Shown: positions 7,793-14,616 of the stretch, piece by piece
How the letters are laid out: each line of letters begins with the position of its first letter
How positions within the stretch are numbered: the stretch's first letter is position 1
Source of the DNA: Candidatus Pacearchaeota archaeon
GTDB lineage: Archaea > Nanoarchaeota > Nanoarchaeia > Pacearchaeales > GW2011-AR1
Assembly: GCA_002686195.1 (NCBI GenBank)
Contig: NZAS01000235.1
Coordinates: forward strand, 1-19,118
Direction of reading: 5' to 3'
Length of the DNA stretch: 19,118 bases
Notes under the pieces: generated by a model
What the model was told of the DNA's origin: nothing
The model's input: only the letters and a program-made list of their open reading frames with translations
Databases searched by the model: none
Translations under genes and position numbers: made by a program

Positions 7793-8356
7793 ATGAAATT
7801 TGTTAGTAACAAAATTTATTTACAAGACTCACCAAAGACATTTGGGGATCTTTGTAAAGAAGCTTCATTAAAGAATGAAGAAATGACTAAGGTAGCTCAG
7901 GCTGAAATTGCTGAAGCACCAGTAGTTGAACCAGTGGTCGAATCAACAGACTCTGGAGATCAAGGTGTTCCAGAAGAGCTTATGGATGCACTTAGCGAGC
8001 TAAAAGACGCTGAATCATCAGAAATTCTTGCCAGCGATACTGATCCGTTAAAGGTTGCTTCTATTGATTCCAATGACGACGGAACAGTAACTGTTAGCTT
8101 TGATAAGAGCGCGGGAATAGAAGAACTTCTAGCTGAACTTGAGGAAGATGAAGGCGGAGAACCTGCAGAGGAAGAGTGTCTAGAGTGCTCCGATGGCGAA
8201 GAAGAAATAATCGAAGAGGCATGTGCTTATGCTAATGATTATGGAAAATTTGTTAAGGTCGCAAACCTTACAGATAGTCAAAAAGATTATTTTAAATCTT
8301 ATTGGGCTTCAGTTTGGCCAGAAGGGTATATTGACTCTCTTCTTATAGATCAATAA
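7793..8356 (+). CDS. Acidic hypothetical protein, possibly scaffold/core-like
   Basis: A 187-residue, strongly acidic protein; start chosen at ATG 7793 from ribosome-binding-site spacing rather than ATG 7787. The N-terminus (MKFVSNKIYLQD) is followed by K-E-A-S and K-V-A-Q motifs, then a long Glu/Ala/Pro/Asp-rich region with a strand-like segment (DGTVTVSFDKSAG) and two cysteines in an acidic stretch (ECLECSDGEEE). The last 35 residues (FVKVANLTDSQKDYFKSYWASVWP) look like a compact helical domain with conserved-looking aromatics. Acidity, small size and location before the portal are reminiscent of prohead core or scaffold proteins, but no homology is claimed. It is the first gene after the spacer at 7703-7792. 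Confidence 0.82.
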   Translation: MKFVSNKIYLQDSPKTFGDLCKEASLKNEEMTKVAQAEIAEAPVVEPVVESTDSGDQGVPEELMDALSELKDAESSEILASDTDPLKVASIDSNDDGTVTVSFDKSAGIEELLAELEEDEGGEPAEEECLECSDGEEEIIEEACAYANDYGKFVKVANLTDSQKDYFKSYWASVWPEGYIDSLLIDQ

Positions 8357-8374
8357 AAAACAGTAGGAGTTTTT

Positions 8375-8950
8375 ATGTCTTTTTTACCTGTTGGACGTAG
8401 GCGTCCAATGCAATCTCAAGTGTTTAAAACTGCTCAGGATGATTTTAATTTACCTGAGTTAGATTCTGATTATATGTCTGGAGTAAATATTCCAGTAGAT
8501 TTTTCTAATCAGCCACAAGATGTTAGCAATGAAGCTAGTATCGATGAGGAAGATTTAAAGTCATCTATCTTTCAAAGTCTTGAAGATATAGGGCTGTCGC
8601 CTAGAGTTATAAGAGAGAAGCATGATAGTATTTTTAGCCAAACTCTTAAAAGTGATGGAAGTCTGTCTGGATTTTTCCTTATTCCAACATTTACGGCAGA
8701 GGGAAAGATATCTATTAAGAAAGCAACAGATATGGCAAATAGCATTTCAACTAAATACTCTTTAGAGTGGCAAATAGAAGAGGTCAACAATAACTATAAG
8801 GTTAAATTTGATACGATGAAACAGGAATCAGCTCCAGAGAGTTCATTTGACCAATTGGGTGGTAAGACACCAAAAACAGCAAGTGTTCTTTCTGAGTTGC
8901 TTGAAGAGAGAAAAAATTTATTATATAACAAATTAAGGAATCTACAATAA
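8375..8950 (+). CDS. Hypothetical protein with KTAQ motif
   Basis: A 191-residue protein of unknown function. AGGAG at 8364-8368 precedes the ATG. The N-terminus has GRRRPMQSQVFKTAQDDF, carrying the recurring V-F-x-x-x-K/T-A-Q type motif (K-T-A-Q encoded at 8426-8437). An acidic linker follows. Residues about 60-150 appear folded, with alternating helices and strands (SGFFLIPTFTAEGKISIKKATDMANSI, then LEWQIEEVNNNYKVKFD). The C-terminus has another K-T-A-S motif and a charged helix (SELLEERKNLLYNKLRNLQ). The stop TAA shares one base with the next ATG (TAATG), indicating coupled translation. Confidence 0.82.
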   Translation: MSFLPVGRRRPMQSQVFKTAQDDFNLPELDSDYMSGVNIPVDFSNQPQDVSNEASIDEEDLKSSIFQSLEDIGLSPRVIREKHDSIFSQTLKSDGSLSGFFLIPTFTAEGKISIKKATDMANSISTKYSLEWQIEEVNNNYKVKFDTMKQESAPESSFDQLGGKTPKTASVLSELLEERKNLLYNKLRNLQ

Positions 8951-9636
8951 TGCTTTTTAGAAATCAAGATCAACATAATAGCTCTATTTTTGGAGATGCT
9001 TTAGAACGTATTGCATCTGAATTGGATACAGCAAAAATGGATTTATCAAATACTCCAAAACAAAATTTGGATCCAAACGATTTTATAGGTAATAAAAACT
9101 CAATTATACCATCAACCTCTGAAGATTCTATAAATGCAAAGACATCATCAAGTCACATGGGGACATCTAGGTCTGCTTTGATGTTTGATAAGGACATATA
9201 TAATTCAATATCAGAGGATTCACGAGAAAAAACAGCACGATTAAAAGGTGAGGATAACTTTTCTCGCAAGGAAGCTCAAGACTCATTTGAATTACTTAAT
9301 AAGCCATCTGAAGAGGAAGAAGGTATTCTTATTCAAAAGAGCTCTTCATCACTGGTTTCTACTTCGGCAGATGAAGATAGTAGTGGATTAGTCCCCGGTC
9401 ATGAAAATAGTATTTTTGATAGTGAGGCATTTGAGAGATTAAATATTCATAGCGCAGAGTTAAAAAAAGATGTGCAGAAGGAAGCTAATTCAAGTCCAAT
9501 ATCAAAACAAATCACATCTAGCGATATAGTTGATGGTTTGTATTCAAAGTTAGAGTCTAATGAGGTAGATAGATCTACTTTTACCGAAAAAACATTAGAC
9601 AATTTATACAATCTAATAAAAAACAATGAGGGATAA
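8950..9636 (+). CDS. Ser/Glu-rich hypothetical protein
   Basis: A 228-residue polar protein, probably largely disordered, with no recognised domain. It begins MLFRNQDQHNSSIFGDALERIASELDTAK, whose helix resembles the A-x-x-L-D pattern of the 510-residue protein upstream. It contains K-T-A-R and K-E-A-Q motifs in the middle and a helical C-terminus (DIVDGLYSKLESNEV). The start overlaps the upstream stop by one base, with AAGGA at 8935-8939 upstream. The start of the next gene lies two bases after its stop. A structural or assembly role is inferred from context alone. Confidence 0.8.
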   Translation: MLFRNQDQHNSSIFGDALERIASELDTAKMDLSNTPKQNLDPNDFIGNKNSIIPSTSEDSINAKTSSSHMGTSRSALMFDKDIYNSISEDSREKTARLKGEDNFSRKEAQDSFELLNKPSEEEEGILIQKSSSSLVSTSADEDSSGLVPGHENSIFDSEAFERLNIHSAELKKDVQKEANSSPISKQITSSDIVDGLYSKLESNEVDRSTFTEKTLDNLYNLIKNNEG

Positions 9637-9637
9637 A

Positions 9638-10630
9638 ATGACATTTAATCTATCTAAACATTCTCAACTAGAAACACTAGACGCTCCAATGCCTGAACCA
9701 GCATTGGATAGCATGGAGTTTGAAGTAGGGGAAGAAACCTTAATGAGAGACGAGGATAATGTAGAAAAGATAAAAGATCATGCCCACTTAAGGGATACTT
9801 TGCTTTCTATGACCGTTGAATCAGCAAATGATGCTTTCGTGTCAAAAGTTGAAGACAACTCAGTTGTTGATGAAGAAAGTGGCTCTATAGTAAATCCAAA
9901 ACAAACAATAAAAGATGGGATTCAGAGATTCTTTTCTCCTGGATTAACCCCAGAAGATCAATTAGATATATCTGATAGTATATTTGATTCACTCCCACTT
10001 TCATTTAAGAGTGAAGAATATTCTCAGCCAACAATGACGGGAAACGAAACAGAAGTAGTCGCAAGTATCGTTTCAGATACAGATCTTCTTATTTCCAAGA
10101 TCGCATCGAGTTTGTCTAAGTTGAAGTCAAATGATAATAATCAGGTTTTTAACCTATCAAAAACAGCTCAAGCTCATGCTTTTCAACATAATATGTTTCT
10201 TTATGGTCCAGAACAAACCAGAATCTCTCCTTTTACTGGAGATATTCAATCTGGATTGCATTTAATTGAACAAAATAAAGGTTTTGGTCTTAAAATTGAT
10301 GATATTTTAGATATTGATTTTGAAGCTATTTGGAGAGGTAATATTATGGATAAATATTCTCGTCCATATAAAAACGAAAAAGGAGAATGGGTTGGTGGGT
10401 ACATTAACAAGAGATTTGAAGTTAACCAATGGGTCCCTGAGGGAAACAATCTTCAAATAGCACCCAACCGAAGAGGTAGACCATATATGCCAGAATATGG
10501 AAATTATGAAGCAAGATTTGAGGCGGCAAGGGGTCAGAAAGATAGACTAAGCGACCCTCTAGAGATAGGTGAAATAAAACTTTCTTCTAGTAACAGGGTT
10601 TTTAACCTCTCAAAAAAAAAAGATAGCTGA
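9638..10630 (+). CDS. Structural-type protein ending at an A10 frameshift site
   Basis: As read, this is a 330-residue protein. ATG 9638 is preferred over the in-frame ATG 9626 because GAGGGA (9628-9633) precedes it and because it follows the upstream TAA. The first 170 residues are acidic and linker-like. The region from about residue 170 to 310 looks well folded and conserved in style, with aromatics and Gly turns (MFLYGPEQTRISPFTGD, WRGNIMDKYSRPYKNEKG, GRPYMPEYGNYEARFEAARG). The motif (T/V)FNLSK occurs three times: at the N-terminus, at 10145-10162, and at 10598-10615. Just after the third copy the frame meets ten A and stops at TGA 10628. The adjacent frame continues with coding quality to 10850, so the natural product is probably about 403 residues. 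Function unknown. Confidence 0.82.
   Translation: MTFNLSKHSQLETLDAPMPEPALDSMEFEVGEETLMRDEDNVEKIKDHAHLRDTLLSMTVESANDAFVSKVEDNSVVDEESGSIVNPKQTIKDGIQRFFSPGLTPEDQLDISDSIFDSLPLSFKSEEYSQPTMTGNETEVVASIVSDTDLLISKIASSLSKLKSNDNNQVFNLSKTAQAHAFQHNMFLYGPEQTRISPFTGDIQSGLHLIEQNKGFGLKIDDILDIDFEAIWRGNIMDKYSRPYKNEKGEWVGGYINKRFEVNQWVPEGNNLQIAPNRRGRPYMPEYGNYEARFEAARGQKDRLSDPLEIGEIKLSSSNRVFNLSKKKDS
10612..10621 (+). other. A10 homopolymer, apparent frameshift or slippage site
   Basis: Ten consecutive A separate the 330-residue frame from a downstream frame. Reading nine A (a one-base loss, or a +1 shift) joins them without a stop: FNLSK-K-IAEKTASNL. This may be a sequencing or assembly length error, a true mutation, or programmed transcriptional slippage on the homopolymer. 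The sequence alone cannot separate these. Confidence 0.75.
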
Positions 10631-10850
10631 AAAAACGGCTTCAAACCTGGTTCCCAAATTAGATATCTTTAGACCTGACCCTCAAGATGGTTCAGCGAAT
10701 ATGTATAAAAACATGGCAAAAACCTGCCCTGTTTGTCATTCTATGTGTTCTGCGGATTCTTTAAAAAATAATAATAAGTGTCACAATTGTTCTGCAGATC
10801 TTTCTGGCGTAAAAATAGAGTTAGTAACTGGAAAATCCCCGAAAAAGTAG
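10620..10850 (+). CDS. Zinc-ribbon C-terminal extension in shifted frame
   Basis: These 76 codons, ending in TAG at 10848-10850, lie in the frame +1 relative to the gene at 9638. They read as a natural continuation: KIAEKTASNLVPKLDIF, then a zinc-binding ribbon with C-P-V-C, a further Cys four residues on, and C-H-N-C, ending in a basic tail (GKSPKK). The paired CxxC spacing is that of rubredoxin-like or treble-clef zinc ribbons. The K-T-A-S motif of the neighbouring proteins is present. A separate 49-residue gene from ATG 10701 is possible, but no ribosome-binding site precedes it. I favour the view that this is the C-terminus of the upstream gene, which then ends 18 bases before the portal start. 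Confidence 0.7.
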   Translation, partial: KIAEKTASNLVPKLDIFRPDPQDGSANMYKNMAKTCPVCHSMCSADSLKNNNKCHNCSADLSGVKIELVTGKSPKK

Positions 10851-10868
10851 AATAGGTAGTAGTATAGA

Positions 10869-13800
10869 ATGGCAAAAGAGTCTAATAAAAAACAAAGCAA
10901 TATAAAAGAGTCATCATCACAAGGCTCAATAAAGACTGGTGCACCAGTATCTATATCTATTGGGAATGAGTATGCAAATAGTGCTTCCATTCATATGCCA
11001 TTAACTAAGGCGGCTCAATTTATGGGAGGATCTCCATCGACTGTTTTTACACAGCCTATGTTCTTTTCCCCATTGCACACTCCTCAGTCTTGGCAGATAG
11101 CAAGTAAAAGAAAAGAAGTTTATCAATGGTCTAGGTTCTATTATGAAAATGAGCCAAAAGCTGCTGCAGGTATAGATTTTTATTGCTTTGACCCAACAAC
11201 TCCCATATTAATGGCTAATGGATCACAGAGATCTATTAGTTCTATTGACGAGGGTGATGCTGTTAGATCTCATGACGGAACTGTTGGGATAGTAGATAAG
11301 GTTCATAAAAAGTATACAGAAGAGAATTTATATTATATAAATATATCTGGAGTTAATAATGGATCACTTAAAGCAACAGGGGGGCATAGTGTTCTCGTGT
11401 CTCGTGATGAAGATATACGATGGATGGATGTCTGTGACTTGCAAAAAGGCGATTATTTATTAACTCCTTGTAATTACGAGGCTGCATATGGGCAATCTGA
11501 AAAATTTTCCATATCAGAAGATATGGCATGGTTATTGGGCATTTATGCTGCAGAGGGGTGTGGGATTCCATATGACCATGTTAGTAAGAGGGGAAAAAAG
11601 ACGTCTAGATATCGCGGTGTATATTTTACACTACATAGGGATGAAGTTGACCTGGCTATTAAGATAAAAAATTTGGTTGATAAGATGTATCCAAATCTTA
11701 GTATAACGTTCAATCAATTAGAAGACAAGAAAGTACTACGCGTAGCCGTCTATGGAAAAGAGATATCAGACGATTTAATGGGGCTTTGTCCTGGGACGTC
11801 TAGCGATGATGGGTCGAAGAGAATTATTTCGTCCGTAATGAAGTCTAAGAATAGTATTTTGTTCCATTTATTATCTGGTTTTCTTGAAGGGGATGGGTGT
11901 TTTAATAAAAACAATGGGTTCCAGGGTGTTGGTGTGACAAAGACCTTATGTGAACAAATGTGTAATTTATGTGACAGACTTGGGATTGAACACTCATTTA
12001 CCAGTACTAGGATAAGTAGAGAGAACAGGCAAACGTGCTATAATATTCGGATATCTAGGCGGGCATGTAGCGTATTCGAGGATGTTAATAACAAACACTA
12101 CACAGCTACTGTTGACGAGTCTAAGATTCGCAATACTCCATATTTTGCAAATGGAAAGTATATTTATAGAAAAATAATATCCATTAAACAAAAGCAATAT
12201 CAAGGGGATGTGTATGACTTAACTGTTAAGGGGTCTCATACTTATATTGCAAACAGGGTCTCTGTTCATAATTCAGGATTTCCTATGAATGGATTCAAGG
12301 TAGAATGCAAAGATAGGAAGGTTCAAATATATTTTGAGGATGTAGTTAAGAGTTTAAATCTGGATTATTGGTTTAAGAAGATAAGTCACGAATATTTCTT
12401 GTTAGGCGACGTTTTTGTGTTTACTGAAATTGAGTGCCCAATTTGCGGTGGAGGTGGAATAAATCCATCTGATGGTTCTCAATGTAATCACCCCGATGGA
12501 TCTATAAAAAAGATATTAATCTTAAATCCAGATTTTATAGAAGTTCAGAGTAATCAATTGGCGGACGATCCAGTTGTAAGTCTTATACCAGATGATGATT
12601 TAAAAAGAATTATAGCATCTAGAAAGCCAGTTGAGATTTATGAAAGAATACCAGACAATATAAAAGAGTTAGTTGCTGCAGGAAGACCTATTCCACTTTC
12701 TTCAAGATGTGTTAGTCACTTAAAACACAAAGGGTCTCCATATGGAACATACGGAGAATCTTTACTTAGACGATTGTTTATGGTTATCGCATATAAGACA
12801 AAGCTAATGACTGCAAATTGGATAATGGCTGAAAGGCATGTTTTACCAATACGTATTGCGAAAGTTGGCGAAACTGCGCGTCCAGCAAGTGGCGATGATA
12901 TTGCAGATGTTCAAGAGCAGTTGGCTGCAGTGGCAAATGATCCAAACCTAACTATAGTAACACATCATGCTTTTGATTTAGATTTTGTTGGCGCAACGGG
13001 CAGAATACATAATATAGCTCCAGACCTTGAATATGTAGGGAAGGAAATGCTTGATGGGCTCATGCTTAATCAATCATTATTAAATGGAGAAATGCAATCT
13101 TACAGTGGAGCCGCCGTTGGTGTTGAAACTATGATTAGGAGATTGGAATCGTGGAGGCAGGAACTTTCACACTGGGCAGAGATAAATATATTCTTACCAA
13201 TAGCTCAAATGCAGGGATTTATTGATGCTGAAAAAACAGAAATACTTGGCAAGCCACAGTATCTTTATCCTAAAATAAAATGGAACGATCTAAGGTTAAG
13301 GGACAATTCAAACCATTTACAGCAAATACAACAACTTCATGATAAGGGTGTTGTTTCTACTCAAAAATTATGTGAAGAATATGACTTAGATTATGATTTA
13401 GAGATTAAGAGAATAAGAGAAGAACAGGTAATGTCAGGTAAAGGTGGCATGATTTCAGGTGCAGCAGGTGCAGTCGGTGGACTTGATGGAGATATGGGCA
13501 TGGGCATGGGTATGGATATGGGAATGTCGGGAGGAGCACCTTCACTTCCAGGTGGAGATATGGGCGGGGGTATGGATGTAGATATGCCAGCTATGCCCGG
13601 AGGAGATATGGGTGGTGGCATGGATATGGGTGGCAGCATGGGCGGAGGTATGGACGGCATGGCGGCGTCGTCTTTCGATGACAAAATATACAAAAAAGGC
13701 AAAGCTCCAAAGAAAGAAGAAGTTAAGGTCTCTGCTGACGTTAAAGCTCCTATTTTTCTAACAAAGCCCGAACAAAAATTATATAATATTATAGTATCTA

Positions 13801-14216
13801 TGAGGTTGCCATATAAGGTTTATGCGCAGTTTAAGCAGTTCTCTCCAGGGAATAGTCAACCGTATTTGTTAGATTTTGCTATTCCAGAAATAGGTATAAA
13901 TTTTGAGGCGGATGGGGCAAGATGGCATTCTGACATAGAATCTGTAACTAGAGATAGAAAAAGAGATTTAAAATTAGCATCTCTAGGTTGGCGAGTCGTA
14001 AGAGTAAAAGAAGATGCACTTAACAATAAAGCGGACTTAGTCCAACAGGTTGTAAAAAATAATATAGAAGAGGCAATTCACGAGAGGCAGGAATTACTTA
14101 AAAAATCTGATAATAACAATGAAAGTCTATTAAAGTTCAGCTCTAGTGAGAAGGACTTTAATGACTATTTCATAGTGAAACCGGTTATTATAGATAATGA
14201 TAAAAATATCAGCTAA
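10869..14216 (+). CDS. Portal protein with intein and C-terminal nuclease domain
   Basis: A 1115-residue precursor. The portal is the dodecameric vertex ring through which DNA is packaged. N-extein residues 1-105 end ...AAGIDFY; the intein is residues 106-468; the C-extein starts at S469 (SGFPMNGFKVE), so splicing gives a 752-residue protein. The post-intein part contains a stem/clip-type region with a small Cys cluster (C523, C526, C539, H541), the conserved-looking GTYGESLLRRLFMVIAYKTK, and a long helical segment with SGAAVGVETMIRR. Residues about 855-935 are a Gly/Met-rich linker. Residues about 960-1065 resemble a Vsr/DUF559 (PD-(D/E)XK-type) nuclease: E968, D1002, E1013, D1015 and H1020, then RDRKRDLKLASLGWRVVRV. 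This domain is not a normal portal part. The C-terminus is a polar tail. The start ATG has no strong ribosome-binding site. The portal assignment is from architecture and gene order. Confidence 0.85.
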   Translation: MAKESNKKQSNIKESSSQGSIKTGAPVSISIGNEYANSASIHMPLTKAAQFMGGSPSTVFTQPMFFSPLHTPQSWQIASKRKEVYQWSRFYYENEPKAAAGIDFYCFDPTTPILMANGSQRSISSIDEGDAVRSHDGTVGIVDKVHKKYTEENLYYINISGVNNGSLKATGGHSVLVSRDEDIRWMDVCDLQKGDYLLTPCNYEAAYGQSEKFSISEDMAWLLGIYAAEGCGIPYDHVSKRGKKTSRYRGVYFTLHRDEVDLAIKIKNLVDKMYPNLSITFNQLEDKKVLRVAVYGKEISDDLMGLCPGTSSDDGSKRIISSVMKSKNSILFHLLSGFLEGDGCFNKNNGFQGVGVTKTLCEQMCNLCDRLGIEHSFTSTRISRENRQTCYNIRISRRACSVFEDVNNKHYTATVDESKIRNTPYFANGKYIYRKIISIKQKQYQGDVYDLTVKGSHTYIANRVSVHNSGFPMNGFKVECKDRKVQIYFEDVVKSLNLDYWFKKISHEYFLLGDVFVFTEIECPICGGGGINPSDGSQCNHPDGSIKKILILNPDFIEVQSNQLADDPVVSLIPDDDLKRIIASRKPVEIYERIPDNIKELVAAGRPIPLSSRCVSHLKHKGSPYGTYGESLLRRLFMVIAYKTKLMTANWIMAERHVLPIRIAKVGETARPASGDDIADVQEQLAAVANDPNLTIVTHHAFDLDFVGATGRIHNIAPDLEYVGKEMLDGLMLNQSLLNGEMQSYSGAAVGVETMIRRLESWRQELSHWAEINIFLPIAQMQGFIDAEKTEILGKPQYLYPKIKWNDLRLRDNSNHLQQIQQLHDKGVVSTQKLCEEYDLDYDLEIKRIREEQVMSGKGGMISGAAGAVGGLDGDMGMGMGMDMGMSGGAPSLPGGDMGGGMDVDMPAMPGGDMGGGMDMGGSMGGGMDGMAASSFDDKIYKKGKAPKKEEVKVSADVKAPIFLTKPEQKLYNIIVSMRLPYKVYAQFKQFSPGNSQPYLLDFAIPEIGINFEADGARWHSDIESVTRDRKRDLKLASLGWRVVRVKEDALNNKADLVQQVVKNNIEEAIHERQELLKKSDNNNESLLKFSSSEKDFNDYFIVKPVIIDNDKNIS
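11184..12272 (+). mobile_element. Intein with LAGLIDADG homing endonuclease
   Basis: A 363-residue in-frame protein intron in the portal gene. Splicing blocks are clear: Cys1 (C106 of the precursor, CFDPTTPILMANG), block B with the conserved His (ATGGHSVLVSRD, H173), block F (YDLTVKGSHTYIAN) and block G ending V-H-N at 468, followed by Ser+1. Two LAGLIDADG motifs lie at 222-230 (LLGIYAAEG) and 334-343 (LLSGFLEGDG) with acidic residues retained, so the endonuclease may be active. The insertion falls between AAGIDFY and SGFPMNGF, a conserved-looking portal segment, as is typical for inteins. Confidence 0.92.
13431..13674 (+). repeat. Gly/Met-rich low-complexity linker in the portal
   Basis: About 81 residues of repeated M-G, G-G-M-D and P-G-G-D-M-G units separate the portal body from the C-terminal nuclease-like domain. 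The 17 bases ccaggtggagatatggg at 13548-13564 recur exactly at 17641-17657 in the protease-scaffold gene, so the two genes share this linker type. The DNA is much more GC-rich than its surroundings. Confidence 0.85.
13749..14068 (+). other. Vsr/DUF559-like nuclease domain at the portal C-terminus
   Basis: The domain lies at residues about 961-1066 of the portal precursor. It carries the order of acidic and His residues seen in Vsr-type and DUF559 nucleases: a helix with E968 (TKPEQKLYN), D1002 (YLLDFAIP), E1013-x-D1015-G (NFEADG), W1019-H1020, a following R-D-x-x-R-D, and the strand LGWRVVRV. Conserved catalytic residues suggest an active fold of the PD-(D/E)XK superfamily. EDxHD-type homing endonucleases share this fold, so it could be a captured homing nuclease. 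Activity is not proven. Confidence 0.75.
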
Positions 14217-14610
14217 AAGAATTAAAGATCGAGGAATAAGGTGGGAAGAGTCTTATACAGAAAGGACTAAGCCACTTCATGATCGATATTTTGAAAAAAT
14301 AGGTCCTGGCTCATATTATAGGTGGGAAGGTCATGATTATACTACTGACTCAGACTATTACATAGTTGTATCCCCTGCAAAGACCAAGGACGAAAAAAAG
14401 AGATTTTTTGCTGGTATTAAAAAGCTTCCACCAATTCATAAGAGAGATATTGCCAAGGTATATAGTCCATACGGGGAATATTTTACTTCAATAAAAAGTG
14501 CTTTAAGTTTTGTAAATGAAAGATATGGAGTTTTTTTCCCTAAGGGGCAAGCTGCATATACGATTAATCATTTACAGGGCATTAAAATTCCAAGACACGT
14601 AAAAGGATAA
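14197..14610 (+). CDS. Hypothetical protein, 137 residues, between portal and protease
   Basis: A small basic protein, not recognised. It overlaps the last 20 bases of the portal gene. It is rich in Tyr, Lys and Arg throughout; the middle has a short strand (DYYIVVSPAKTKDEKKRFF) and the C-terminal part (YSPYGEYFTSIKSALSFVNERYGVFFP) looks like a compact alpha/beta fold ending in IPRHVKG. No cysteine cluster and no membrane segment is visible. Its position between portal and maturation protease suggests a head-assembly role, which is inference. Confidence 0.8.
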   Translation: MIKISAKRIKDRGIRWEESYTERTKPLHDRYFEKIGPGSYYRWEGHDYTTDSDYYIVVSPAKTKDEKKRFFAGIKKLPPIHKRDIAKVYSPYGEYFTSIKSALSFVNERYGVFFPKGQAAYTINHLQGIKIPRHVKG

Positions 14611-14616
14611 TAAATT

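Noticed and set aside
13391..13702. Proline-rich open frame on the - strand, and a similar one at 17574-17810
   Set aside because: They are mirror images of the Gly/Met-rich linkers and have no ribosome-binding site or independent support.
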